The notes under the pieces: generated by a model
The model's input: only the letters and a program-made list of their open reading frames with translations
The model's database searches: none
What the model was told of the DNA's origin: nothing
In this document: positions 1 to 7,969 of the stretch, in pieces
Layout of the letters: every line of letters begins with the position of its first letter
Position numbering within the stretch: position 1 is the stretch's first letter
Assembly: GCF_947494875.1 (NCBI RefSeq)
Contig: NZ_CANLWM010000011.1
Coordinates: 37,697-101,696 of the forward strand
Direction: 5' to 3'
DNA: 64,000 nucleotides
DNA from: an uncultured Williamsia sp.
Lineage (GTDB): Bacteria; Actinomycetota; Actinomycetes; Mycobacteriales; Mycobacteriaceae
Translations under genes and position numbers: made by a program

Positions 1-545
1 AGGCGTGAACCGTCGGCGCGCACCGTCGATGCCGCGATGTGGATGTGGTCGTTGCGGGTGGGTGCGTCCGCGGCGCCGGACAGTCCGTGGCGCACCGCGA
101 GCCACCGCGTCTCGGGCTGCTCGCCGGCGGGGGAGTGGTAGTCCATCAGCTCCATGAAGCGGTGGCTGATCGCGGCCCACTTCTCATCCGACAGCGGCGC
201 TTCGTCGGGGTGCAGCGACAGCGAGCAGTGCCACACGTTGTGCTCCACGGTGGCGGTGTCGACCGCGGCGGTCGCGGTGGCCACCGACCCGGACCGCAGC
301 GACTCACGGGCCTTGTTGTGCCGCACCACGGTGGTGTCGACATCGTGCGCGCGACGGGCACGGTCCAGCTCGCGGCCGAGCATCTTGGCCTGCTCGGGAT
401 CGGCGACACCTTCGGGGGCGAACAGCATCATGGACGGGCTACCGGCGATGGCGTGCTGGTTGGTGTGCTCGTTGTTGCGGCCCGGTCCGAACAGGTACGC
501 CATGAGACCAACGGGCTTGGCGCCCTTGGTCACGTTCGGCATCAT
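1..545 (-). CDS. Relaxase / mobilisation nuclease, N-terminal part (cut by window edge)
   Basis: The reverse frame from 545 is open to the left edge and encodes about 181 residues beginning MMPNVTKGAKPVGLMAYLFG. A stretch containing NDHIHIAAS near the visible end matches the metal-binding histidine motif of plasmid relaxases (VirD2/MobA-like), preceded by an EHNVWHCSLSLHPDEAPLSD segment typical of that fold. Relaxases nick oriT and carry the strand into the recipient. The start ATG overlaps the mobC stop (ATGA), so the two genes should be translationally coupled. The C-terminal part lies outside the window. Confidence 0.85.
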   Translation of the reverse strand, partial: MMPNVTKGAKPVGLMAYLFGPGRNNEHTNQHAIAGSPSMMLFAPEGVADPEQAKMLGRELDRARRAHDVDTTVVRHNKARESLRSGSVATATAAVDTATVEHNVWHCSLSLHPDEAPLSDEKWAAISHRFMELMDYHSPAGEQPETRWLAVRHGLSGAADAPTRNDHIHIAASTVRADGSR

Positions 546-913
546 GCCGACCCCTCCAACCGGTCGAGCGCGAGCTGCAACCGGCCCGCGACCTCGCGCA
601 CTCGGGCGAGTGTCTGCGCGGTTTCCGCCGGCAACTCGTTGGTGGCGTTCGCGACCTTCGCGAGCTGGTTGACGTTGTTGCTGATCGCGCCGAGGTAAGT
701 CATCACGCCAAGCAGATCGGTCACGTCGTCGCGCCGCAGACCCGACATGACTGACGGCCGCAGTGTCGACGACACCAAGAGGCGCGGCACCGTCATTCCG
801 CGCTCGGCAGCCAACGCCATGAGCGCCGCTGTCTGCTCCGGGGAGGTCTTCACGTTGAAGCGTCCGGTGCGGCCGCCAACGACGTTCGTCTGCCGTTCGC
901 GACGAAACGCCAT
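542..913 (-). CDS. mobC: MobC-like relaxosome accessory protein
   Basis: A protein of 123 residues if translation starts at the ATG at 913 (MAFRRERQTN). The frame opens further upstream but without a good ribosome site. The segment LGVMTYLGAISNNVNQLAKVAN is characteristic of MobC/MbeC-type mobilisation proteins, small helical proteins that bind oriT and help the relaxase. The N-terminal VVGGRTGRFNVKTSPEQTAAL region resembles a ribbon-helix-helix DNA-binding module. It overlaps the downstream relaxase by four bases (ATGA) and is preceded by a hairpin-rich non-coding stretch, as expected for mobC next to oriT. Confidence 0.8.
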   Translation of the reverse strand: MAFRRERQTNVVGGRTGRFNVKTSPEQTAALMALAAERGMTVPRLLVSSTLRPSVMSGLRRDDVTDLLGVMTYLGAISNNVNQLAKVANATNELPAETAQTLARVREVAGRLQLALDRLEGSA

Positions 914-929
914 CACCACCCGCTCCCTT

Positions 930-1290
930 CTCGTGGCCCCGCCGCACGGCGGGTATCGGCTCAGCGCAGCGAACCCACCCCGTGGGGACACCCCGAATCT
1001 TCGGGGACCCGGCGCACGCCAGTCAAGCCGAAACGCCGCATTAGGCGTCCTAAGCCTTAGCTTGCTCCGCCGGTGCTCGTCTGACCTGCTGCGCAGCGCC
1101 TGCGTCGTGCAGCCACATCCGCGCCCTTCGGGCGCGGGTCAAACAGCATCGCCGGCACGGCGATTCTGGTCGCGCTGCCACTGCGGCGCGCGAACCGCAC
1201 TGGCCGAGAAACGACAGGGCTTAGGACAACGGAGCGGCTTCGCAGTGGGGCCGGGTCCCGTTGCCGGGTGGACGCGCCGCCGTGTCGGGG
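930..1290. other. Candidate origin of transfer (oriT)
   Basis: This 360-base stretch between the divergent mobC and SIR2 genes has no convincing gene. It holds nested inverted repeats: GTCCTAAGCC at 1047-1056 with GGCTTAGGAC at 1218-1227, and GCTCCG with CGGAGC just inside. There are also local hairpins: TTAGGcgtCCTAA at 1041-1053, a GCGCCCttcGGGCGC stem near 1122-1136, and two GC-rich stems at 938-1010. The position directly upstream of mobC-relaxase is where oriT normally lies in mobilisable plasmids. The nic site cannot be assigned by eye. Confidence 0.5.
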
Positions 1291-1310
1291 TGCGGTGATT
1301 GACTTGCCGC

Positions 1311-3218
1311 GTGGACGATCGCTCGCTTGATGACGCTCTGCTGCCGCTCGCGCTAGCGGTGCACGCAAGTCCAGGCGGGTACGCGGTACTGGCGGGCGCC
1401 GGGGTGTCGGTGGGCGCCGGCCTGCCGTCGGCGTGGGGAGTCCTCACCGCACTCGCCGATCAGGTCCGGGTTGTTGAGGACCCGGACGCGCCCCCGCTCG
1501 CCGGCGACACCGTCGAGGCGTGGTGGCGCGAGCGGTTCTGCGATGACGTGTCCTACAGCGGGGTGTTCGCGCGGCTGAGCAACACGAAGGTCGAACGCGA
1601 GGCGCTGCTGCGCGAGCACATCGAAACCGGGGACGGGCCGGGGCAGGCGCATCGGGCTATCGCGCGCCTGGTGCAGCTCGGGGTCATCCAGATCATCGTC
1701 ACTCTCAACTTCGACCGGCTGTTCGAGACGGCGCTGCGCGAGCTCGGGATCGAGCCGCGCGTGATCTCAACTGTCGCCGCCGCCGACTCCGCGCGGCCAC
1801 TCCACGACGGGGGAGCGGTGGTTGTGCATCTCCACGGCGACTACCTCGACGCGGACTCCATGCTCAACACTGAACAAGAACTCGGCAGCTACGCCGATGC
1901 GATGCACCGACTTATCTCCCGCATCGTCGCCGACCACGGTTTGCTCATCGCCGGATGGTCGGCCGACCACGACACGGCGCTGCGCGACATCGTCACGCGC
2001 GAGCACCGCGGCTACTACCGCGCCGCGTGGATCACACCGCACAAACCATCAGATACCGGCCGCGACGTCATCAACCAGCTCGACGCGCACCATTTCGCCG
2101 CGACCGCCGACGAATTGTTCGGCAGGCTTGCCGACGCAGTGACCACACTCCGTCGACGTCACGGAACACGCCACCCGCTGACTGCCGCTGTGGCCGTTGA
2201 TCGGATCAAACGGGACCTCACCGGCGAGCACCCCGCCATCACCGCACACGACACCGCGACCGCGGCACTAGCCCGGCTCGACGATCTCCCAGTCATGTCA
2301 CTCGCGGTCGCGAGTAAAGCGACGACCGAGCAGTACCCAGACCATGTCGCCGACATCGCGGCGGCGTGTGAGGTACCCGCCGCCGCCATAGCCGCACTCG
2401 CCTACTGGGGCAACCCCGTCACCGACGACTGGTGGCTACCCACAATCGAGCACTGGGCCAGAACACTCAACATGAGTGGATTGACCGCCTACGTCGAACT
2501 CCCCCTTACCGTCGCTACGCGGCTGTACTACGCCGCCGGAGTCGCAGCTACCGCGGCCCATCGTTACGACCTCCTCGCGAAGCTGCTCTCCGTGCGCACG
2601 GTCCAACACCGACGCCGGTCCACCCCGGCCTGTCGGCTGCTGAACTGGTGCCGAATGGACTACCCCTCAGTACACGCACCAACGCGGCTAGACCTCGAAA
2701 CCACCATCCGGGAGGCGCTGACGCTGAGCGCCGATCGGGTGTCCGCGGCCTGGCAAGAGTTCGAACTGCTCCAAATGACCGCAGCGATCTGCACCGGGCC
2801 GGAGTTCACTGACACCAACATCCAGGACTATCAGGACGCCGCCCAACACCTTTCATCGTTTCCCGACGAAGCATCGCCAGAGCGGGCACAAGCGTGGCGA
2901 GACGTCGACAGCAAACGGGGCAGCTTCGCCCGCACGGCCACCAACTATCACCCCCGGGTGGAGATGGTCGACAGCTGGGAGCGCCTCGGTAGCGAACGAT
3001 GGGTAAGCCCGGCCGCTCTGCGACTCAATACCCAGACCTCCGCGCTCGCTCCGTTCCGCAGCTTGTGCCCACAGATCAGCGAGCAATCACGTCAGTACGC
3101 GGTCGAAGTCGCCGTCGAAGCGAGCCACGCATTCGTCCAGATGGAAACCAACCGCCGCTTTTTCATGACCAACGCCGACGCCGTCTGGCTCGACGACAAG
3201 ACAGACACCAACGGCTAA
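1311..3218 (+). CDS. SIR2-domain protein, probable anti-phage NADase
   Basis: About 635 residues from GTG 1311; a TTG at 1299 is also in frame. Residues about 15-270 form a SIR2-like Rossmann domain: LAGAGVSVGAGLPS (nucleotide-binding loop), TLNFDRLFE, VVVHLHGDY with the likely catalytic histidine, and LLIAGWSADHDTALRDI. Bacterial SIR2 domains of this long, stand-alone type mostly act as NADases in abortive phage defence. The C-terminal 350 residues match no family I recognise and may sense infection. It sits between the mobilisation genes and a small AT-hook gene on the same strand, and I see no partner gene such as Thoeris ThsB. Confidence 0.75.
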   Translation: MDDRSLDDALLPLALAVHASPGGYAVLAGAGVSVGAGLPSAWGVLTALADQVRVVEDPDAPPLAGDTVEAWWRERFCDDVSYSGVFARLSNTKVEREALLREHIETGDGPGQAHRAIARLVQLGVIQIIVTLNFDRLFETALRELGIEPRVISTVAAADSARPLHDGGAVVVHLHGDYLDADSMLNTEQELGSYADAMHRLISRIVADHGLLIAGWSADHDTALRDIVTREHRGYYRAAWITPHKPSDTGRDVINQLDAHHFAATADELFGRLADAVTTLRRRHGTRHPLTAAVAVDRIKRDLTGEHPAITAHDTATAALARLDDLPVMSLAVASKATTEQYPDHVADIAAACEVPAAAIAALAYWGNPVTDDWWLPTIEHWARTLNMSGLTAYVELPLTVATRLYYAAGVAATAAHRYDLLAKLLSVRTVQHRRRSTPACRLLNWCRMDYPSVHAPTRLDLETTIREALTLSADRVSAAWQEFELLQMTAAICTGPEFTDTNIQDYQDAAQHLSSFPDEASPERAQAWRDVDSKRGSFARTATNYHPRVEMVDSWERLGSERWVSPAALRLNTQTSALAPFRSLCPQISEQSRQYAVEVAVEASHAFVQMETNRRFFMTNADAVWLDDKTDTNG

Positions 3219-3237
3219 CCTTGCACCCACCAGACCG

Positions 3238-3320
3238 TGTGCGGTGGCCGCCGCACACGCAACGGTTCTCACCCTCTACCGCGCACGGTGGCCGCCGCGC
3301 ACCACCGAGGGTGGGGAGTT
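3238..3320. repeat. Two GC-rich hairpins built on a repeated 12-mer
   Basis: A perfect stem GTGTGCGG / CCGCACAC lies at 3238-3259, just after the SIR2 stop, and a second imperfect stem at 3282-3305. Both contain GGTGGCCGCCGC in the loop region, so the 12-mer is directly repeated about 45 bases apart. The first stem may terminate the SIR2 transcript. There is no T-tract. Confidence 0.45.
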
Positions 3321-3359
3321 TGTTTCGTGCTTGCCGTCTCCGAAACGAGGTACCTAGTT

Positions 3360-3731
3360 ATGCCCGAACTCGACATCGAGTCCATCGCGCAGGCCGTGCG
3401 TGAGGAAGCAGAACGCAAGATCGGTGTGCTGCACCAGATAGTTGACCGCCACCAGGTGGTAACCGAGCGGCGCGAGGAATTTCTCGCCGCTGACGCTGCC
3501 GACGCGTCCGCCCTGGCGGATCTCATCGGTGAGGCGCAACGTGCTGGCGTCGACGCCAAAACGCTGCGCCAGTTCGAAGTCGAACCGCTCACCGGGACGG
3601 CGCGTAAGCGTGGTCCTGGGCGCCCGCGGCGGCCGCGCGCAGCATCGGCGCCGACACCGGCCGCGACGCCGGCGAGCGTCGAGGATCCGAACACGAGTGG
3701 TTCGTCGGAGGCGTTGGCCCCCACCGGATAG
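3360..3731 (+). CDS. Small helical protein with AT-hook-like C-terminus
   Basis: A 123-residue protein from ATG 3360. The N-terminal 75 residues are predicted helical and charged (EEAERKIGVLHQIVDRHQVV). Then a basic RKRGPGRPRRPR segment resembles an AT-hook, and a Pro/Ala/Ser-rich tail follows. This arrangement suggests a small nucleoid- or operator-binding protein. It follows the SIR2 gene by 141 bases on the same strand and converges on the Mrr-like gene. No known family recognised. Confidence 0.6.
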   Translation: MPELDIESIAQAVREEAERKIGVLHQIVDRHQVVTERREEFLAADAADASALADLIGEAQRAGVDAKTLRQFEVEPLTGTARKRGPGRPRRPRAASAPTPAATPASVEDPNTSGSSEALAPTG

Positions 3732-3795
3732 CCACCGCCGCCACGCACTGCGCGACCGCGAGGCCGCCGCCACCGTGAGGTGCCGGCGGCCTCGT

Positions 3796-4623
3796 CTATC
3801 CGCTGCCGTTCTGGTGTGAGTTCTGACGCCGTGTCTTGCGAACCAGGAACACGAGCGGGAGAAAGCACGCGCTCGCGACCACCATCCCGACGCCCGCGCT
3901 ACCGATTCGATCAACGATCGGTTCGTCGTCGAACAGGATGCTGATAGCGACCGCCGCGAAAAGGAGTCCGGCGAGGGAACCCACGACGGCCAGCAGAGTG
4001 AGGCCACACCCGACGCTGCGGACGGTTGGTCGCGCGGATGGGGGCCGGCGCTTGGTGGGGTCCTGTGGTGGCGGGGTCCAGTGTGGCGACGCTTGGGCTT
4101 GCCGGTGTTGCCACATGAGTTGCTCGCCCGGCGACAGCCAGGGCGGTGGAGCCGCCGCGGGTTGCGCGCGAGCGGCACGGTCGCGGGCTTCACGGTCGCG
4201 CGCTTCGCGCATCTGGCGCTGGCGCTCCCGCTCGGCTTGTTCATGTCTGCGCCGCTGCGCCTCGAGTGCTTGCACGTGGTGATGCGCGGCGTGCCCTCGT
4301 GGCGTGATGGAGCCGTCGGGGTCGTACTCGAAAAGCATGACCCCGAGGTCGTTCGCGCACTCGACGGCCGCCTTGCTGTAGCCGCTGGCGGAGAAGAACA
4401 ACAGGGCGAGGCGTGTGCGGGTTCCTCGCGCGCCGAAGAGACGTTGGATGTCAGACCGCGGCACTTGGGCGCCGCGCCACTTGACCTGAGCCAGCGCGGA
4501 CCGGGAGACGACGTCGATGCCGTTGTCGGCGCCTGGCGGGGTTGTGCGGGCGTCGGTGAAGCCGAGATCGCGCATTCGTGCCGCGGCGTTCTGCTCGGCG
4601 GTGGCGGCGTCTCGGATGTACAC
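3796..4623 (-). CDS. Mrr-type restriction nuclease domain protein with C-terminal membrane segments
   Basis: About 275 residues from GTG 4623, 11 bases after the Fic stop. Residues 10-110 match the Mrr_cat fold of type IV restriction enzymes: GADNGIDV followed by QVKWRG gives the D-(Q)xK nuclease core (D37, Q46, K48), and HVQALEAQRRRHEQ begins a long charged coiled coil. Near the C-terminus are two hydrophobic segments (LTLLAVVGSLAGLLFAAVAI and GVGMVVASACFLPLVFLV), so the nuclease is probably tethered to the membrane. It is the last gene of the NrdH-WhiB-Fic run. A role in cleaving incoming modified DNA is inferred. Confidence 0.7.
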   Translation of the reverse strand: MYIRDAATAEQNAAARMRDLGFTDARTTPPGADNGIDVVSRSALAQVKWRGAQVPRSDIQRLFGARGTRTRLALLFFSASGYSKAAVECANDLGVMLFEYDPDGSITPRGHAAHHHVQALEAQRRRHEQAERERQRQMREARDREARDRAARAQPAAAPPPWLSPGEQLMWQHRQAQASPHWTPPPQDPTKRRPPSARPTVRSVGCGLTLLAVVGSLAGLLFAAVAISILFDDEPIVDRIGSAGVGMVVASACFLPLVFLVRKTRRQNSHQNGSG

Positions 4624-4633
4624 GGGTGTGTTT

Positions 4634-5437
4634 CTACCGGCCGTAGTCGCTGCCGCGGTACCGGTTCGGTGGCGTCCGCGTCGTCGACGTGCTCGGCGCG
4701 GGGGATTGGTATGCGGCGCCGCGGTAACCGGCGGCGGTGGGGTGGTCGATGCCGGCGGCGCGGGCAGCGGCTTTCGCTTGCTCGAACAGGTCATCAGACG
4801 GCGCGGCCGCGGCCGGGATGCCGCGCACGATGGATGCGAATACCGGTCGCAGCGCTTCGGGGCGGGGGCTGTGGTCGCCAGGTGCAGGCATGGCGTCCTG
4901 GGACCGGTCGTCCCACACTCGGCTGCTGACGAGGTGGAAGTCGAACGTGTAGCCGGCCTGGGCGGCGGCGTGGTTGACGAACACTTTCATCGCCCGACCG
5001 TTGCCTTCACGGAACGGGTGCGCGGTGTTGGTCAAAGAGTAGATGCGGGCGGCGGTGTCGACGACGGCCTCGGCGTCGAGTTGCCGCCAGGGGGTGTCAC
5101 GGATGACGCGGGCGGCGTCGTCGAGGTAGGCGTGGATGCGGGTGGGGTCGGCGAATTGCACGCGGTCACCGTTGTCAAGGGTGACGCCCATTCCGTAGGT
5201 GCGGATCTCGCCGGCCCAGTCGTAGACCTCGCCCAGGAGTGCGCGGTGGATCGCTTGTAGGTGCGCGGCATCGTAGGTGCGGTCGATCTGGATGGAGCCG
5301 AGCTCAATCGCGACTTCGTTGCGGATCGCGGTCTGATATTCGACCGCGGCGAGCTGGTTGCGGTCGTGGATGCCGTGCTTGTTACGCAGCACCGTCTCGC
5401 CGGGCCAGAACGTGGCCTCCCACTCCGCTTGCGCCAC
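4634..5437 (-). CDS. fic: Fic-domain AMPylating toxin
   Basis: About 267 residues from GTG 5437, placed 14 bases after the antitoxin stop. The catalytic Fic motif HPFREGNGRAMK is intact (His about 140), and the flap and core (EVYDWAGEIRTYGMG) are as in VbhT/Doc-like Fic proteins. Fic enzymes transfer AMP to hydroxyls of targets such as gyrase and topoisomerase IV. A Ser/Pro/Arg-rich tail follows the domain. The immediately upstream small gene carries the inhibitory motif, so this is a class I Fic toxin-antitoxin pair that would help keep the plasmid. Confidence 0.85.
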   Translation of the reverse strand: MAQAEWEATFWPGETVLRNKHGIHDRNQLAAVEYQTAIRNEVAIELGSIQIDRTYDAAHLQAIHRALLGEVYDWAGEIRTYGMGVTLDNGDRVQFADPTRIHAYLDDAARVIRDTPWRQLDAEAVVDTAARIYSLTNTAHPFREGNGRAMKVFVNHAAAQAGYTFDFHLVSSRVWDDRSQDAMPAPGDHSPRPEALRPVFASIVRGIPAAAAPSDDLFEQAKAAARAAGIDHPTAAGYRGAAYQSPAPSTSTTRTPPNRYRGSDYGR

Positions 5438-5450
5438 CGAGAACGTCCTG

Positions 5451-5699
5451 TCAGCTGTTGTCGGTCGGGGTACGGGCCAGGGTGCGCGCGATGAGTTCGT
5501 CGTGGGTGATGCGGCCGAGGATGACGTCGACCTGGTCAGCGACGTCGGCGCGGGTCGGCCGGTATCCCTCGAGGACGTTGTTGGCGATCGCGGTGTGCAG
5601 CGCACGAGCCTGCCGGTCGTCGAGTTCGCCGAACAGGTCGGGGAACTCGCGTACCCAACCAAGGACAGCGACGTCGGGCGAGAGGGTCATGGCGGTCAT
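5451..5699 (-). CDS. VbhA-like Fic antitoxin
   Basis: An 82-residue protein from ATG 5699, with GGAGA upstream. It contains ANNVLEGYRPTRADVADQVDVI, close to the VbhA antitoxin helix whose (S/T)xxxE(G/N) glutamate blocks ATP positioning in the Fic active site. Here the first position is Asn, while E-G is kept. It lies directly upstream of fic in the usual order. An overlapping upstream ATG reading is possible but lacks a ribosome site. Confidence 0.75.
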   Translation of the reverse strand: MTAMTLSPDVAVLGWVREFPDLFGELDDRQARALHTAIANNVLEGYRPTRADVADQVDVILGRITHDELIARTLARTPTDNS

Positions 5700-5745
5700 C
5701 GTAGAAGTCTCCTCGGGTATATGACGGCGGCGCCGGGCTTGTCTG

Positions 5746-6045
5746 TCAGTCGACGCGCGCAGCGACGTCGAAGGATTCGAGTTGCTGCCCGATCCCACCG
5801 CTAGGGGAGGGCCGCGCGGTGGCTGCTTGGGACAGCCTGTAGGTCCAGATGCATCCTTCGTGGGTGACGTCGGCGAACCGCTGGTCGCCGGCACCGCGGA
5901 CACTCACCTGCGGGTGTCCACTCCAACGCGGAAGCGCGAACAGGGCCGGCGGCGGCCCGGCCGGGATCTGCACGGGTAGTTCGGTGAACGGGCCGCGGGC
6001 GCACCGGTAATCGCGAGTGTGGGGGTCAACGATCGTGACGTTCAT
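5746..6045 (-). CDS. Hypothetical protein, 99 residues
   Basis: The frame starts MNVTIVDPHTRDYRCARGPF and ends VAARVD. No family recognised. It contains WTYRLSQAATA near the middle, two cysteines and no membrane segment. It belongs to the leftward run, 20 bases after the previous stop and about 47 bases before the antitoxin start, so it is probably co-transcribed with them. Confidence 0.6.
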   Translation of the reverse strand: MNVTIVDPHTRDYRCARGPFTELPVQIPAGPPPALFALPRWSGHPQVSVRGAGDQRFADVTHEGCIWTYRLSQAATARPSPSGGIGQQLESFDVAARVD

Positions 6046-6064
6046 GGCTCACCTGCTCCCAATG

Positions 6065-6271
6065 TCAGAACAATTCCATCTGGTCGCGGTGAGCGAGTTC
6101 GTGGATGTGGGCGAGGTAGGCGGTGTGCGCCCGCTGGACGTAGACCGTGGTCTCGGCGAGTTTGTCGGCGATCGCCGGCCAGGACAGGCCGGTCACGCGG
6201 AGCTCCTCGGCGGCCCGGCCGAGGTCGAGGTCCTCAGCGTCGACGTCGGCGGGGTGGGTGTCGGTACTCAT
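6065..6271 (-). CDS. Small HTH-like protein
   Basis: A 68-residue protein from ATG 6271, overlapping the whiB stop by ATGA. The segment VTGLSWPAIADKLAETTVYVQRAHTAYL looks like a helix-turn-helix of the sigma-region-4/RepA type, so DNA binding is plausible. Too short for the family to be named. Confidence 0.55.
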   Translation of the reverse strand: MSTDTHPADVDAEDLDLGRAAEELRVTGLSWPAIADKLAETTVYVQRAHTAYLAHIHELAHRDQMELF

Positions 6272-6513
6272 GCCGACCGCCGGCGGCGGGCAAGCCGGTC
6301 GCGTTGGCGGGTGTTCAGGCCTCCCCAGATCCCGAACCGTTCGTCGCGTTCGAGGGCGGCGTCGAGGCACTCACCCTGCACCGGGCACTGCCCACAGAGC
6401 CGTGCCGCGGCCTTGGAGTGCTCACCTCGGTCGGGGAACCACAGCTCGGGGTCGACCTCACCGCAGATGGCGTCGGCTTCCCAGTCGGCGGGTTCGTTGA
6501 TCGGCATGAACAT
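6268..6513 (-). CDS. WhiB-family iron-sulfur transcription regulator
   Basis: An 81-residue protein with the full Wbl signature: four cysteines at 17, 40, 43 and 49 (C-x22-C-x2-C-x5-C) to hold a [4Fe-4S] cluster, the turn FGIWGGL, and a basic tail RQRDRLARRRRS. Wbl proteins bind region 4 of the principal sigma factor and are confined to Actinobacteria and their phages and plasmids. It lies inside the NrdH-Fic run and is a candidate redox-responsive regulator of it. Confidence 0.92.
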   Translation of the reverse strand: MFMPINEPADWEADAICGEVDPELWFPDRGEHSKAAARLCGQCPVQGECLDAALERDERFGIWGGLNTRQRDRLARRRRSA

Positions 6514-6548
6514 GGCGGGTCCTTTCCCGGTTTGCGCCGGTGCGGTGG

Positions 6549-7136
6549 CTAGTGGAGTTCGTGACGGGCGAGGCGTCGCGCGCGAGCGGACTGGTAGGCG
6601 GCGGTGACGGCGTCGGCCGGCAGGTCGAGGGTGTGCGCGAATTTCGTCAGCCTCGTGCGGAGCTCACGGTTGGACGGCGTCTCGGGCTGTCCAGGTTCGG
6701 TGGGCGGGTAGAACCAGTCACCGGTGAGCACGAGCGCGGAGATCGTCACCGGGCCGGGGACGCCGTACAGCTTCGACGTCACCCGGTCGCGCAGGGTGGC
6801 GGGTACCGCTGCCGCGAGCGTGCTGGGGCGGTCGATGTGACTGGGTAGCGGGAGTTCTTGTGTCCACACGTGGGTGAACAGGTCAGCAACGACGTTCGAC
6901 TTGTAGAGCGCGTCACGGTGATCTCCGCGGGGTGTGGTGACGATGTCGTCGGCCTCGCGCAGCACCACTCGGGCCGCGGCCTCGGGGCTACCCAGGCCAC
7001 CCCAGTCGTCGTCCGCGGGAAGCTCGCCGGCCGCGATCGCCGCCCGGCGGCGGTGACGGTCCAGCAGGTATTGCCCCACTCCTACCGCGACAGCGAACGC
7101 GACGCACGCGATCAAGATCCACGTCGAATCAGACAC
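6549..7136 (-). CDS. Membrane-anchored protein of unknown family (GDWxYP protein 1)
   Basis: A 195-residue protein from GTG 7136 (MSDSTWILIACVAFAVAVGV). It has one N-terminal membrane helix, a basic stop-transfer patch RHRRR and a cytoplasmic helical domain with VWTQELPLPSHIDRPSTLAA and LTGDWFYPPTE. The gene at 17666-18232 has the same layout (NTWNDELIIPRRL, LGDWQYPAQ), so the two are paralogues. It starts two bases after the stop of the upstream 54-residue gene. Function unknown. Confidence 0.7.
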   Translation of the reverse strand: MSDSTWILIACVAFAVAVGVGQYLLDRHRRRAAIAAGELPADDDWGGLGSPEAAARVVLREADDIVTTPRGDHRDALYKSNVVADLFTHVWTQELPLPSHIDRPSTLAAAVPATLRDRVTSKLYGVPGPVTISALVLTGDWFYPPTEPGQPETPSNRELRTRLTKFAHTLDLPADAVTAAYQSARARRLARHELH

Positions 7137-7138
7137 CT

Positions 7139-7303
7139 TCAGCCCTTCTCGTTGTCGTCGGTCTCGACGACCCGCGCGGTCGCGTTGGGCGGCAACGATC
7201 GCGCACCGACCACGATCGCGCCTGCGCTGATCCCGATGATCATGACGGTGGTGGTGATCCACCAGACCCATTGCCAGAAGGTGTCGTTGATGGCGATCGT
7301 CAT
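7139..7303 (-). CDS. Very small membrane protein, 54 residues
   Basis: Reading from ATG 7303 gives MTIAINDTFWQWVWWITTTV followed by a continuous hydrophobic stretch (MIIGISAGAIVVGA) and an acidic tail ending NEKG. The start overlaps the upstream stop (ATGA) and the stop abuts the next start, so it is clearly part of the operon. It is a single-pass, Trp-rich membrane peptide of unknown role. Confidence 0.65.
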   Translation of the reverse strand: MTIAINDTFWQWVWWITTTVMIIGISAGAIVVGARSLPPNATARVVETDDNEKG

Positions 7304-7950
7304 TCGTCGTGTCCTTTCGTGAGGGTTTGCCGGCGGGCCATCCAGTCGGCTTCGGCGCGTTGCTGGAAGCGGGTGAGTTGGGCCCAGCAGTCGCCGAGTT
7401 CCTCGACGCTCGCCTCGAGGCGGTGTTGTTCCATGCGGCGCAGCAGTGCGGTGTAGCCGCGGCGGTACCAGGCGTCGAGTAGGGCAACGGCGAGCGGGGT
7501 GATCGCGTGCTCGTGGGTGACGGGCCGGTTGGTGGGTGCGGCCAGCGACACCATCAACGACCGGAGTTGCTGTGCCATCGGACCGCGGTAGGCGCCGGTG
7601 TCCATGAGGCGGACGTTGACCAATGCTGGGGACGGGGCAGTGGTGGCGGCGACGTCGGCGATCGCGGTTGCGATGAGCGCGTGCACGGGTCGCCAGAAAT
7701 GCTTCGCCTCGATCGCGGACAGGATCCGGCCGGCGGTCTCAGAGCTGGTCCACATCAACGCGGTCAGCAGGGTTTCCTCGACGTCGGTGGCCACGGAGAT
7801 CTCGGTGTCGAGGTCATCTCCCAGGGCGCCGGCCTCGGTGGGGTCGGTGACGCGGGTGTCGTCGAGCCCGGTGGGTTCTTCGAGCAGGGCGGCGGTCATG
7901 TCGTCGTCACCTCCTTCGAGCTCTGGCTGGTTGGTGTCGTTGTCGGGCAT
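7300..7950 (-). CDS. Protein resembling the DnaB helicase N-terminal domain
   Basis: A 216-residue protein with an acidic N-terminus, then ETLLTALMWTSSETAGRIL and HFWRPVHALIATAIADVAA. This layout recalls the helical N-terminal domain of replicative helicases (an 'LLGALL ... hr.if.ai..l' pattern). There is no P-loop, so it would be a stand-alone DnaB-N-like protein, perhaps a helicase partner or decoy. The C-terminus is helical and charged. It starts 20 bases after nrdH. The similarity is by eye and moderate. Confidence 0.55.
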   Translation of the reverse strand: MPDNDTNQPELEGGDDDMTAALLEEPTGLDDTRVTDPTEAGALGDDLDTEISVATDVEETLLTALMWTSSETAGRILSAIEAKHFWRPVHALIATAIADVAATTAPSPALVNVRLMDTGAYRGPMAQQLRSLMVSLAAPTNRPVTHEHAITPLAVALLDAWYRRGYTALLRRMEQHRLEASVEELGDCWAQLTRFQQRAEADWMARRQTLTKGHDE

Positions 7951-7969
7951 CGGCCCTCCCGGGTGCTGG

